Of a DNA stretch of 64,000 nucleotides, positions 36,310-44,787 are shown piece after piece. The stretch is taken from positions 3,090,501-3,154,500 of the forward strand of contig NZ_CP016756.1 in NCBI RefSeq assembly GCF_001700965.1. Direction: 5' to 3'. The notes beneath the pieces are model-generated. The model was not told where the DNA came from and ran no database searches. It saw only the letters and a list, made by a program, of their open reading frames with translations. Position 1 is the stretch's first letter; each line of letters opens with the position of its first letter. Source of the DNA: Stenotrophomonas nitritireducens. GTDB lineage: Bacteria > Pseudomonadota > Gammaproteobacteria > Xanthomonadales > Xanthomonadaceae. The position numbers and the translations under genes were made by a program.

Positions 36310-37305
36310 ATGGCAGCCAAGCATCGACCCACAGGCCTGATCGACACGATGAGTGCACCCGCCCGCAAGATTTCCACCGCAGTGATCGGATGCAAGGGCC
36401 TGGATGTCCTGCACATGATGCGGTTGAAAGTGGCCAGTTCGTTGCTGATGGCCGAGTACATCCAGGCAGAGGTGCAGGAGTGGAATCACCAGTCGGTGGA
36501 TCTGCTGGTGGCCTGCATCGACGACAGCAATGGCCAGCAGGCGCTGCGCGATGCCAATCTCAGGGGACTGCCGGTGTTGGCGGTCACCCGCAAGCTGCTC
36601 TCCGGGCTGTCTGTGCCGGGTGTGGCCTACGGCGCCAGCGTGCGCGATATCTTCCAGCAGTTGCGCCAGCTGTTGCTGGCCTCGGACGGCGGTGGCGAGC
36701 GCTTCCAGCCGCGTACCTTGTTCCGCAGCCTTGGTGATACCCAGGGCAAACCCAGCGTGCTGCATATGGGCCTGGTCAAGGTGATGGTCGATGCGGCGCG
36801 CGCGCGGGTCACCCTGCTGCGTGATCTGCCGTACGAAAACTGCCTCAATGCGGCGGCCGAGCCCGGCTGGACGCTGTCGCTGCTGGCAGGCGCGCCGGCG
36901 CTGGAAGAGGCGATGGCCGATGCGGTCAGCACGCATGCATTCGAGGATTTCTGCTGGCAGGCGGCGGCGTTATCCTCGGCGCCGCTGCTGGAGCAGGAAA
37001 CCACCGGCCTGTGCCAGCTGCGCGGCTGGCCCGAGGTGGAAACCGGCAAGTTGCCGCTGGCGTGGTTGCTGCCGATGGCGGCGATGATGCTGCGGCCGTG
37101 GCAACCGGGGCAGCTGGCGCTTGCCACTGACACGTCACTGGATGACATTGCCCGTATCATTGCGGCGGCGGCATGTACCGGGCTGCTGGATGCCAGTGGT
37201 AGCCAGACGACAGGTGATCGGCCTTCGGACAACAAGGTCTCAGGCTTCTTCACGCGTATCGCCAAGCGATTCGGGCTCAATTTCTCCAAGGGGCTTCAGG
37301 TCTGA
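36310..37305 (+). CDS. unknown protein of the Roadblock/GTPase cassette, pseudo-receiver-like N-terminus
   Basis: 331 residues, no family recognised with confidence. Residues about 20-110 have the alternating strand/helix pattern of a receiver-like domain (ISTAVIGC ... DLLVACIDD ... GLPVLAVTRKLL) without the normal phosphorylation site set. The middle is mixed. Residues about 250-300 are a helical module (SLDDIARIIAAAACTGLLDAS) of the kind seen in winged-helix and DUF742/PATAN-type proteins. ATG 36310 has GGAG eight bases upstream; ATG 36349 is an alternative. It ends five bases before the GTPase gene, so joint translation is likely. Confidence 0.7.
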   Translation: MAAKHRPTGLIDTMSAPARKISTAVIGCKGLDVLHMMRLKVASSLLMAEYIQAEVQEWNHQSVDLLVACIDDSNGQQALRDANLRGLPVLAVTRKLLSGLSVPGVAYGASVRDIFQQLRQLLLASDGGGERFQPRTLFRSLGDTQGKPSVLHMGLVKVMVDAARARVTLLRDLPYENCLNAAAEPGWTLSLLAGAPALEEAMADAVSTHAFEDFCWQAAALSSAPLLEQETTGLCQLRGWPEVETGKLPLAWLLPMAAMMLRPWQPGQLALATDTSLDDIARIIAAAACTGLLDASGSQTTGDRPSDNKVSGFFTRIAKRFGLNFSKGLQV

Positions 37306-37310
37306 CGGAT

Positions 37311-37856
37311 ATGGCAACCAAGTTGGTTTTTGTCGGTGAAATGGGTGCGGGTAAAACGACTGCGATCCGGTCGATCTCGGACATGGAACCGATCAGCACG
37401 GAAATGCCGATCAGCGACGACGCCGCATTGGCAGCATTCGAGGACAAGTCGCATACGACCGTGGCGCTGGATTACAGCTCCATTGAACTGGGCGATGGTG
37501 AGCTGTTGCATGTCTACGGCGTGCCGGGCCAGGCTTATCTGGATTTCATGTGGCCGATCGTCGCCGAAGGCGCAATCGGCGTGATCGTACTTGTGAGCGC
37601 ACTCAACCCGCGCGCGCTGCCAAGTACGTTGACTCTGCTGGAGCGCTTCCGTGGCCTAGCACCGGAAGCCTGTTTCGCCGTGGGCGTGACCTGCCAGGAC
37701 CGCGAACCCGATTTCAGTTTCGCCCAGTTCCGCAACGCACTGGCCAGCGAAGGCCATCGCCTGCCAGTGATGTGGGTAGACGCACGCGAAACCAGCCAGG
37801 TCGATTTCCTGATCAAGGCGCTGCTGTCCTGCCGCTACGCCGAATCGATCGCCTGA
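37311..37856 (+). CDS. MglA/CvnD-like small GTPase
   Basis: 181 residues. G1/P-loop GEMGAGKTT (residues 9-17), a switch I segment with HTTVALDYSSIEL, and G3 VYGVPGQAYLDFMW, the GxPGQ form that replaces DxxG in MglA and in the GTPases of actinobacterial conservons. The G4 position reads VTCQDRE instead of NKxD, again as in conservon GTPases. Together with two Roadblock proteins upstream it forms a switch module. In related systems this controls cell polarity, type IV pili or development; here the output is unknown. It is the last gene of the cassette; a repeat array follows. Confidence 0.85.
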   Translation: MATKLVFVGEMGAGKTTAIRSISDMEPISTEMPISDDAALAAFEDKSHTTVALDYSSIELGDGELLHVYGVPGQAYLDFMWPIVAEGAIGVIVLVSALNPRALPSTLTLLERFRGLAPEACFAVGVTCQDREPDFSFAQFRNALASEGHRLPVMWVDARETSQVDFLIKALLSCRYAESIA

Positions 37857-37891
37857 TACGCAGTCGCAGCGGCTGCTTTGCTGCGGTTGCA

Positions 37892-38582
37892 GGAGCGGCG
37901 TAGGCCGCGAAGCCACGAAAACATCAGATTACAGTTTTGCCTGGCACTGAACTGCCGCCAGCCTCGCGGCTGACGCCGCTCCCACAAACATACATACACA
38001 CAAATGCATGCCCAGCGTTGCTGCGGGAAGCTGCTTTGCTGTTTTTGTGGGAGTGGCGTCAGCCACGAAGCCACTGCAGCATCAGATTGCGGTTCTGCTT
38101 AGCACTGACCTACTGCCAGCTTCGCGGCTGACGCCGATCCCACAAACAGACATCCATGCCCAGCGTTGCTGCTGGAGCTGCTTTACTGCGGTTGTAGGAG
38201 CGGCGTAAGCCGCGAAGCCACGACAACATCAGATTGCAGTTTTGCCCGGCACTGAACTGCCGCCAGCTTCGCGGCTGACGCCGCTCCTAGACATACAAAT
38301 GCATGCGCAGCGCTGCTGGAGCTGCTTTACTGCGGTTGTAGGAGCGGCATACGCCGCGAAGCTACTGCAGCATCAGATTGCAGTTTTTGCCGGCACCGTT
38401 CTGCTGCCAGCTTCGCGGCTGACGCCGCTCCTACACATACAAATGCATGCGCAGCGCTGTCGTGCGAGAACTGCTTCGCTCTGGCTGTGGGAGCGGCATA
38501 AGCCGCGAAGCTACTGAAGCATCAGATTGCAGTATTACTGGGACCGACCTGCTGCCAGCTTCGCGGCTTACGCCGCTCCCAC
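37892..38582. repeat. array of five tandem REP-like dimers
   Basis: Five units begin at about 37892, 38050, 38197, 38341 and 38490 (spacing 158, 147, 144 and 149). Each starts with a hairpin GGAGCGGCGTAAGCCGC, then CGAAGC, runs about 55 bases through CATCAGATTGCAG, and ends with the reverse complement (GCTTCGCGGCTGACGCC, then GCTCC). A spacer with ACAAATGCATGC separates units. Unit 2 has compensatory changes in both hairpin halves (GGAGTGGCGTCAGCCAC), so the fold is kept. It fills the 800 bases between the GTPase gene (+) and the oxidase gene (-), both ending here. Small ORFs within it are artefacts of the repeat. Confidence 0.85.
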
Positions 38583-38657
38583 AGATACGCACACAAATGC
38601 ATGCCCGACGGTGCTGCCGGTGTGCCGCGCCCACTTGCCCCTCAAAACCTACAAGGC

Positions 38658-40046
38658 CTATGGGCCCTCTTGCTCCGGCAACACCTTGCCGGGATTTAGG
38701 ATCCCATCCGGGTCCAGCGCCTGCTTGATGGCGCGCATTGTCGCCAGGGTGCCTGCCGAAAATGCCTGGGTCATGAAGTCGCGTTTGGCCAAGCCGATGC
38801 CGTGTTCGCCGGACAACGTGCCGCCCAGTTGCAGGGCCAGTTCAAATACCTTTGGCAGTGCCGCATGCGCGCGCTCGTTCTCGCTGGCATCGTCCGGGTG
38901 ATAGAGGATGTTGACGTGCAGGTTGCCGTTGCCGGCATGGCCAAAGGTGACGATCGGCAGCTGCGTCTGCGCCGACAGCTGTTGCACGCCTTCCACCAGT
39001 GCTGGAATCTGCGATACCGGCACCACCACGTCTTCGTTGATCTTGCCTGGCGCGATGGTTTTCAACGCCGGCGACAAGGCGCGCCGTGCCGCCCACAGCT
39101 TGTCGCGCGCGCTGCCATCGGTGGCCACGTCCAGCGCCAGCATGCCATCGCCCTCGGCGGCTTCTGCCAGCGCATTGAGCAGATAGGGCAGGGTGTCGTC
39201 GTCGCCATCGGCATCGATCAATAGCATCGCGCCGGCTTCGGGTACCTGCGCGCCGTTGTGGCGCAGCAGCTGCAGGCTGCGTGCGTCCATGAATTCCAGG
39301 GTGGTGGGCGTTACCGGCTGCGCCATCACCCGCGATACCGCCGCCGCTGCCGCTTCCGCATCGCGGTACAGCACGCGCAGGCCGGCCTGGCTGCGCGGGC
39401 GCGGGGTCAGCTTGAGCGTGGCCTCGACGATCAGCGCCAGCGTACCTTCACTGCCAACCAGCAGATGGGTGAGGTCGTAGCCGGTGGAATCCTTGGTGTA
39501 CGGGCCGCCGCATTGAATCAATTCGCCGGTGCCGGTGACCGCCACCAGCCCAAGCACGTTGTCGCGGCTGGTGCCGTATTTCACCGCGCGCGGCCCCCCG
39601 GCATTGCAGGCCAGGTTGCCGCCGATGCTGCAGATGTCTGCGCTGGAGGGGTCCGGCGGCCAGAACAGGCCGTGCGGCATCAATGCCTGCTGCAGGTCGC
39701 CGTTGAGTACGCCGGGTTCGACCACCGCACAGCGATCGCCAGGGAGGATGGCGACGATGCGGTTCATATGCGCGAACGACAGCACGATGCCGCCGGCAGT
39801 CGGCACGGCGGCGCCGGTGGTGCCGGTGCCGGTGCCGCGGCCCACCAGCGGCACGCCGTGCTGGCGGCAGGCGCGGACGATGGCCTGCACCTGTTCGCGG
39901 CTGCGTGGCATCGCCACGCCCTGCGGCAGCGCATGCCGCCAGGAGTTGTCCTGGGCATGCGCCTGCAGGCTGCCGGGGTCGGTGTGCCAGTCATCGCCAA
40001 GCAGCTGTGACAGGGTGTGTTCGAAAGCAGCGGGCAATGGGGTCAT
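38658..40046 (-). CDS. FAD-linked oxidase (GlcD / D-lactate dehydrogenase family)
   Basis: 462 residues. The PCMH-type FAD domain covers about 35-215 (PLVGRGTGTGTTGAAVP, CAVVEPGV, ADICSIGGNLACNAGGPRAVKYG). The C-terminal FAD-oxidase domain carries FGHAGNGNLHVN and GTLSGEHGIGLAKR, the metal and substrate motifs. It oxidises a 2-hydroxy acid such as D-lactate, glycolate or D-2-hydroxyglutarate; the sequence does not settle which. ATG 40046 is chosen because it overlaps the stop of the gene upstream (ATGA) and starts at the family N-terminus. Confidence 0.9.
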   Translation of the reverse strand: MTPLPAAFEHTLSQLLGDDWHTDPGSLQAHAQDNSWRHALPQGVAMPRSREQVQAIVRACRQHGVPLVGRGTGTGTTGAAVPTAGGIVLSFAHMNRIVAILPGDRCAVVEPGVLNGDLQQALMPHGLFWPPDPSSADICSIGGNLACNAGGPRAVKYGTSRDNVLGLVAVTGTGELIQCGGPYTKDSTGYDLTHLLVGSEGTLALIVEATLKLTPRPRSQAGLRVLYRDAEAAAAAVSRVMAQPVTPTTLEFMDARSLQLLRHNGAQVPEAGAMLLIDADGDDDTLPYLLNALAEAAEGDGMLALDVATDGSARDKLWAARRALSPALKTIAPGKINEDVVVPVSQIPALVEGVQQLSAQTQLPIVTFGHAGNGNLHVNILYHPDDASENERAHAALPKVFELALQLGGTLSGEHGIGLAKRDFMTQAFSAGTLATMRAIKQALDPDGILNPGKVLPEQEGP

Positions 40047-40585
40047 GGCGGTGTCGATGAGGCGGGGGTGCGGTGCTGGATCAGGCGCCAACCGGCGACG
40101 CCGATCAGCAGCGGCAGCCACACCCAGCGCAGTTCCGAAAGGACGGTCTGCAGGCCGCGTGCGCTGAAGAAATTATTGGCAAACGGCGAGACGCGGATGG
40201 GCCGCCACGGCGCGAACAGGCGCTGATCGCTCCACGGCCACCACAGCGCGACGCCCAGGCCGCCGGAGGTCAGCGCATCCAGCAAGGGATGCGACACGGC
40301 GCAGATGAACACGAAGGCCGCTGCCTGGATGCGGCTTGCCTGCAAGGCCCTGGCAAAGGGAAGGGCCAAGGCCGCCAGCAACATGGCGAACAGCAATGAG
40401 TGGCTGGCACCGCGGTGACCAAAACCGTCGGCGTAGGGAATGTGCAGCGCAAAGGCCAGCACATCGGCATCGGGCAGCATCGCCGCAATCACGCCGGCGC
40501 CAAGCAGGCGCGTGGAAATGCGGCCGCGCTCGCTGGCGCACCACAGCGCCAGCGGAATTGCAGCATGGGTAAATACGCTAGGCAT
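40043..40585 (-). CDS. DUF457 (YdjM-like) membrane protein, predicted metal-dependent hydrolase
   Basis: 180 residues, four or five membrane segments. It has the family's histidines and aspartates: SVFTHAAIPLAL, MLPDADVLAF, GHRGASHSLLFA and VSHPLLDAL. Homologues include LexA-regulated YdjM of E. coli; biochemical function is not established. It overlaps yraN by one base upstream and the oxidase gene by four bases downstream, so lpoA-yraN-this gene-oxidase form one minus-strand operon. Confidence 0.85.
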   Translation of the reverse strand: MPSVFTHAAIPLALWCASERGRISTRLLGAGVIAAMLPDADVLAFALHIPYADGFGHRGASHSLLFAMLLAALALPFARALQASRIQAAAFVFICAVSHPLLDALTSGGLGVALWWPWSDQRLFAPWRPIRVSPFANNFFSARGLQTVLSELRWVWLPLLIGVAGWRLIQHRTPASSTPP

Positions 40586-40959
40586 CAGCAGTCGTCGGCG
40601 CGGAAGGCGTCACGGATCCAGTTCAGGCGCGGCGGTTCGCCGCTGGCTTCAACCACGTCGAAACGGCAGGGGCTGTTGGCCAGGCTGGGATGTTGGCTCA
40701 GGTACAACTGTGCGGCACGGACCAGCTTGCGACGTTTGCCCAAGTCAACCGAGGCCGCGCCGCCGCCGAACAGCGCCGAGCGGCGATAGCGCACTTCGAC
40801 AAACACCAGGCTGGCGGCGGTGGGGTCGTGCATCACCAGGTCCAGCTCGCCACCGCGAAAACGTACATTGCCGGCGCGCCAGCGCAGCCCGGCGTTCTCA
40901 AGCAGCACGCGGGCAGCGGCTTCCACCGCTGCGCCGCGTTGGTGCTGCTCAGCGGCCAT
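40585..40959 (-). CDS. yraN: UPF0102 family protein YraN
   Basis: 124 residues. Restriction-endonuclease-like core with [10 protein letters not shown] and [11 protein letters not shown] (D ... E-x-R in place of E-x-K), the UPF0102 signature. Role unknown; suggested to be a DNA-processing nuclease from fold alone. Start ATG 40959 begins [13 protein letters not shown]; a long upstream frame runs antisense of nothing useful and overlaps lpoA. It overlaps lpoA by 11 bases, the conserved lpoA-yraN order also seen in E. coli. Confidence 0.92.
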   Translation of the reverse strand: MAAEQHQRGAAVEAAARVLLENAGLRWRAGNVRFRGGELDLVMHDPTAASLVFVEVRYRRSALFGGGAASVDLGKRRKLVRAAQLYLSQHPSLANSPCRFDVVEASGEPPRLNWIRDAFRADDC

Positions 40960-42673
40960 CACCAATGGCGACCGGGCGGCCGGCGCTGAAGGTGGACCAT
41001 GCTGGCGTACGCAGCACATTGCCGAAGCCGTCCAGATGCAGCGTACCGGTGGCGCCGCTGAGGCCGCTGCCGGTGCTGGTGGCCAGCTTCTCCATATAGG
41101 CGGTGATCTTCCAGGCGTCATAGCCGAAGGCGAACAGACGCCCGGCGCCGCCGCGTGCGGTCGGCAGGGTGGTAGCGACCGCAGCTGCGGCCGGCAGACC
41201 GGCAACGCCACGGCTGCTCCAGGCCTCGGTCGGGAACGCGATGCCATCGAGCGCTGCATCTTCTTCGGCCTTGCCGGTGCCTGCGGTCAGCTGCGAGGTG
41301 CCGACGCGGCTGACTGCGCTGAGCCCGGCCAGGGCAAGCTGCGGCGCCAAGGCGCGTGCCTGGTTGCCTTTGACGGCGAGCAGGATGGCATCGACGCTGC
41401 CGGCCTGGCGCAGTTGTGCGGTGATATCGGCAGGCGCTTCGCTGACAGAGATGGTGGCGGCAACCTTACCGCCGCGCTCGCTGAAGCGTTCCTTGAAGGC
41501 GTTGCTGGAGCGCCGGCCGGCATCGTCATTGCTGGCGATCACCAGCACATTGCGGCGTTCGCGGCTGAGCAGGTATTCGGCGGCCATCAGGCCGTCGTCT
41601 TCCGGTGCCAGCGAGAAAGCGGCATTGCCCGGCGGCGGTGCATCCTTGCCGCGGTTCAAGGCCAGCAGGGGCACCGGCAGCTCGCTGCGGTGGAACAGGG
41701 CATCCACTTCATCGCGACCCAGCGGGCCGACGATGAAATCCACGCCGCTGGCGACGGCCTTGTCATAGGCCGCACCGGCGCCACTGGCATTGCCCTTGGT
41801 ATCGATGAAGTCGATAGACGGGCGGCGGCGGCTTTCACCGTAGTAACCGGCCAGCAGGCCGTCACGGACCGAGGCACCTGCGGCGGCAAGATTGCCGCTG
41901 AGCGGCAGCAGTACTGCCATCTTCACCGGCGGGCGGTAGCCATCGGCATCGGCGGCCGGGCGCTTGCTGGTGTCCAGCTGCGCGGCGGTATCGCGGTCGA
42001 ACGGGCGCGGCAGCGGCAGGCCGCGGCCGATCATGGCGCGCCCGGCATGGTTGTAAAGCGGATCGCCAACCGGCAGGGCGGCGGCGCGGCTGCTGAGGGT
42101 GGCGTCATTCAAACCGGCCAGCAGGCGGGTGATGGTGCGCTGGTTGTCATTGCGCTCGCTGCCGCTGAGCAGGGTGCCGGCGCGGGCGCGCTCGGCAGCG
42201 GCGCTGAAGGCATCGCCGGTGGCTTCCAGCGCCTGTGCGCGGGCCAGGTACCAGCGCGCCTGCAGCGGCGCCGGCAGCGTGCCCGGGTTTTCGGTCAGCA
42301 CCTGCAATACGTTGGCCGGCTGCTTGTCGCTGAGTGCCAGCTCGGCCTGCAGCAGGTTGAAGCGCAGTCGGGTGGCGCCGGACAGCTGGCGCGGCTGTAC
42401 CTGTGCCATCAGCATGCGCGCACGGGCGCTGTCACCGGCTTCGTGCCAGGCAAAGGCAGCATCGGCCAGCAGCAGGCTTTTGCCGGCACCGCGCGCCAAC
42501 GCGGCCTGGGCTTCCAGTTGCTGCGCGGCTTCGCGCGGTTTGCCCTGTTCAAGCAGGGTGATGGCCGCCTGCTGGGCGGGTGAGCTGGTCGGAGCAACGC
42601 TGGTGGTGGCGCAGCCGACGAACAGCAGCATCGACAATGACAGGGCGGAAATCCGTGCGACTGGCTTGTTCAT
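40949..42673 (-). CDS. lpoA: penicillin-binding protein activator LpoA
   Basis: 574 residues. Lipoprotein signal with lipobox LFVGC at residues about 17-21. The N-terminal TPR-like helical domain (about 30-240) is Ala-rich. The C-terminal domain has a periplasmic-binding-protein type 1 fold (about 250-560: [54 protein letters not shown]). In E. coli LpoA sits in the outer membrane and stimulates PBP1a. The order rsmI, lpoA, yraN with rsmI divergent is the enterobacterial one. Confidence 0.92.
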   Translation of the reverse strand: MNKPVARISALSLSMLLFVGCATTSVAPTSSPAQQAAITLLEQGKPREAAQQLEAQAALARGAGKSLLLADAAFAWHEAGDSARARMLMAQVQPRQLSGATRLRFNLLQAELALSDKQPANVLQVLTENPGTLPAPLQARWYLARAQALEATGDAFSAAAERARAGTLLSGSERNDNQRTITRLLAGLNDATLSSRAAALPVGDPLYNHAGRAMIGRGLPLPRPFDRDTAAQLDTSKRPAADADGYRPPVKMAVLLPLSGNLAAAGASVRDGLLAGYYGESRRRPSIDFIDTKGNASGAGAAYDKAVASGVDFIVGPLGRDEVDALFHRSELPVPLLALNRGKDAPPPGNAAFSLAPEDDGLMAAEYLLSRERRNVLVIASNDDAGRRSSNAFKERFSERGGKVAATISVSEAPADITAQLRQAGSVDAILLAVKGNQARALAPQLALAGLSAVSRVGTSQLTAGTGKAEEDAALDGIAFPTEAWSSRGVAGLPAAAAVATTLPTARGGAGRLFAFGYDAWKITAYMEKLATSTGSGLSGATGTLHLDGFGNVLRTPAWSTFSAGRPVAIGDGR

Positions 42674-42720
42674 TTGAGGTCCGTTCGACAGGGCGCGGCA
42701 GTGCCGGGCGGGGGAAACGG

Positions 42721-42730
42721 TAGGATTCTA
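42721..42730. promoter_or_regulatory. overlapping divergent -10 boxes for rsmI and lpoA
   Basis: TAGGAT (42721-42726, plus strand) and TAGAAT (42725-42730, minus strand) overlap inside GGTAG-GATT-CTACC. The site is placed well for both genes (starts at 42753 and 42673). The -35 boxes are weak, so the call rests on position and the -10 match. Confidence 0.35.
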
Positions 42731-42752
42731 CCCTTGGCCCACGGAAATACCG

Positions 42753-43592
42753 ATGATGAGTACTGCTGCTGCCACCTTGTATGTCGTTGCCACGCCGATC
42801 GGCAACCTCGCCGATCTGAGCCCGCGTGCGCAGGAGGTGCTGCGTTCTGTGGCCGCCATCTGTGCCGAAGACACCCGTCATACCGGTCAGTTGCTGTCGC
42901 ATTTCGGCATCAGCAAACCGCTGGTCGCCCTGCATGACCACAACGAGGAAGCCATGGCCGAGCGCGTGGTGGCGCGCCTGCTGGGCGGTGAGTCGCTGGC
43001 GGTGGTCAGTGACGCTGGCACGCCGTTGGTCAGTGATCCGGGGTTTCGTCTGGTGCGTGCTGCGCGTGCGGCGGGGGTCAAAGTCAGCCCAATCCCAGGC
43101 GCGTGCGCGGCAATTGCCGCCTTGAGCGTGGCTGGTTTGCCCAGTGATCGCTTCGTGTTCGAAGGTTTCCTGCCGGCCAAGGGCGCGGCCCGGCGCGAGC
43201 GCCTGAACAAGCTGGCCGCCGAAACCGGCACTTTGGTGTTCTACGAATCCTCGCACCGCATTGCCGAGTCGCTGGCCGACATGGCCGGTGCATTTGGCGG
43301 TGACCGGCCGGCGGTGGTGGCGCGCGAACTGACCAAGCTGTTCGAGACCGTGCTTGATGGCAACCTGGACCAACTGCTGGCCAAGGTGTTGGCCGACGAC
43401 AACCAGCGCAAGGGCGAGTTCGTGGTGATGGTGCAGGGCGCCGGCGATGACGAAGAAGCCAAGATTGCCGAAGGACGGCGCCTGTACGCCAAATTGAACG
43501 AGCATCTGCCGCCTTCCACCGCTGCCAAACTGGCGGCTGAACTGAGCGGTGCGCCGCGCAAGGCTTTGTATGGACAGGGCAGCAACGACTGA
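42753..43592 (+). CDS. rsmI: 16S rRNA (cytidine-1402-2'-O)-methyltransferase
   Basis: 279 residues, E. coli RsmI is 286. Tetrapyrrole-methylase fold: LYVVATPIGNLADLSPRA at the start, CAEDTRHTG, VVSDAGTPLVSDPGFRLV and PIPGACAAIAAL bind SAM; FEGFLPAKGAARRERL follows. It methylates C1402 of 16S rRNA; RsmH, encoded 3 kb downstream, modifies the same base. ATG 42753 or 42756. Confidence 0.97.
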   Translation: MMSTAAATLYVVATPIGNLADLSPRAQEVLRSVAAICAEDTRHTGQLLSHFGISKPLVALHDHNEEAMAERVVARLLGGESLAVVSDAGTPLVSDPGFRLVRAARAAGVKVSPIPGACAAIAALSVAGLPSDRFVFEGFLPAKGAARRERLNKLAAETGTLVFYESSHRIAESLADMAGAFGGDRPAVVARELTKLFETVLDGNLDQLLAKVLADDNQRKGEFVVMVQGAGDDEEAKIAEGRRLYAKLNEHLPPSTAAKLAAELSGAPRKALYGQGSND

Positions 43593-44334
43593 GGCGGTGT
43601 GGGCGGCGGCCGATGCCGCCAGCCTGCGCGCGCAGCTGGACCTGCGCGAGCAACCGTTGGCCGGTGGCTCGGGCGCCGAGATCAAGACCCAGCGCGAGCG
43701 CTGGATGATGGTGCGCTGGTTGACCGTCTGGGCCTCGCAGCTGGATTACCCGCTACGGGTGAACAAGCGCGAGAGCCCGGATTTCATGGTCGACACGGGC
43801 AGCGGCAGGATCGGACTGGAATGCATGGAAGTGGTGCCGGAGGCCTTCAAGCAATTGCAGGCCAAATTGAACGACATCAATTCCGGCTGGGTGCGGCCGG
43901 TGCCGGACCCACGCGGCGGGGAAGTGCGCAACGAATGGGACAGCCCGCTGCTGCGGCAGTTGCTGGCTGACACCTATGAAGGCAGCCCTTGGGCCGGCGA
44001 CGAGCCGGAACGATTGTGGGTGGAAGTGATGCGCTGGGCGGTGGAGAAAAAACGCCAGGTGCTGCACAAGCCGGCCTATGCCCGCCAGCCGCGCAATGTG
44101 TTGTTGCTGTACGACAACTGGCCGTTGCCGGCGGTGGCGTTTGTCGAAGATGCCGACCCGGCCGCATTGCGGGGGTGGGCGTTGGCTGCGCTGGAAGAGC
44201 TGTCGCGGCAATTGCGCGACAGCGATGCGCATGCGGACTTCCAGCAGATCGACATTCTGCATGACGGCTGGTTGCTGTCGTTCACCGATGCAGGGGTGCA
44301 GCCCTTGCGTTATCGGATGCCTGCGGCTGAATGA
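43570..44334 (+). CDS. uncharacterised protein, possible degenerate nuclease fold
   Basis: 254 residues, no family assigned. Residues about 35-100 read QRERWMMVRWLTVWASQL ... ESPDFMVDTGSGRIGLECMEVVP, which has the helix-strand layout of PD-(D/E)xK proteins (helix with Glu, then PD, then E-x-C), with Cys where the Lys would be. The rest contains RNVLLLYDNWPLP and ends HDGWLLSF. The start at ATG 43570 overlaps the rsmI end by 23 bases and has AAGG upstream; GTG 43597 is an alternative. It lies between rsmI and rnpB, a spot with no gene in Pseudomonas. It has no predicted signal or membrane segment. Confidence 0.65.
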   Translation: MDRAATTEAVWAAADAASLRAQLDLREQPLAGGSGAEIKTQRERWMMVRWLTVWASQLDYPLRVNKRESPDFMVDTGSGRIGLECMEVVPEAFKQLQAKLNDINSGWVRPVPDPRGGEVRNEWDSPLLRQLLADTYEGSPWAGDEPERLWVEVMRWAVEKKRQVLHKPAYARQPRNVLLLYDNWPLPAVAFVEDADPAALRGWALAALEELSRQLRDSDAHADFQQIDILHDGWLLSFTDAGVQPLRYRMPAAE

Positions 44335-44376
44335 AATGTTCGGCCAGTGGCAGGCTGGACGTGCGACAATACGCGC

Positions 44377-44730
44377 GGCGGAGTCGGCCAGACAGTCGCG
44401 TCATTCCTTCGGGAATGCCGAGGAAAGTCCGGGCTCCACAGGGCAAGGTGCCAGGTAACGCCTGGGCGGCGCAAGCCGACGGAAAGTGCAACAGAAAGAT
44501 ACCGCCGAACGGCCTTCGGGCGCGTGGTAAGGGTGAAATGGTGCGGTAAGAGCGCACCGCGAGTCTGGCAACAGACCGGTACGGCAAACCCCACCTGGAG
44601 CAAGACCAAATAGGGACCTAATGGCGTGGCCCGCGTCGGGTCCGGGTAGGTTGCTTGAGCGTTACGGTGACGTAGCGCCTAGAGGAATGACTGTCCACGA
44701 CAAAACCCGGCTTATCGGCCGGCTCCGCCG
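44377..44730 (+). ncRNA. rnpB: RNase P RNA, bacterial class A
   Basis: About 354 bases with all universally conserved blocks: 5' GGCCAGACAGTCGCG; GAGGAAAGTCCGGGCTCC; CAGGGCAAGGTGCCAGGTAA; TGCAACAGAAAGATACCGCC; GGTAAGGGTGAAATGGTGC; AGAGCGCACCGCGAGTCTGG; CAAGACCAAATAGGGACC; GGTAGGTTGCTTGAG; GAATGACTGTCCACGACA; CCGGCTTATCGGCCGG. The 5' GCGGAGTCGGCC pairs with the 3' GGCCGGCTCCGC (helix P1). A -10 box GACAAT at 44365-44370 suits a start near 44377. The catalytic RNA matures tRNA 5' ends. Confidence 0.97.
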
Positions 44731-44787
44731 CTTTTTCTGCCCGCCGGGCAGAAAAAGCCCCAAAGTTTTGCATGGTAAAACTTTGGG
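44730..44787 (+). terminator. two consecutive hairpins behind rnpB
   Basis: First, GCTTTTTCTGCCCG / CGGGCAGAAAAAGC, a 14-bp stem around a single base, starts right at the end of rnpB. Second, CCCAAAGTTTT / AAAACTTTGGG with a seven-base loop (44759-44787). Both have A/T-rich flanks that could end transcription; one may also protect the RNA 3' end. Confidence 0.7.

Noticed and set aside
37892..38582. CRISPR-like periodicity
   Set aside because: Units are 144-158 bases with internal palindromes and conserved spacers. CRISPR repeats are shorter with unique spacers, and no cas gene is nearby.
37937..38728. Several ORFs of 60-90 codons in the repeat array
   Set aside because: They share the same translated repeat (PPASRLTPLP) in register with the REP units and have no ribosome sites; artefacts.
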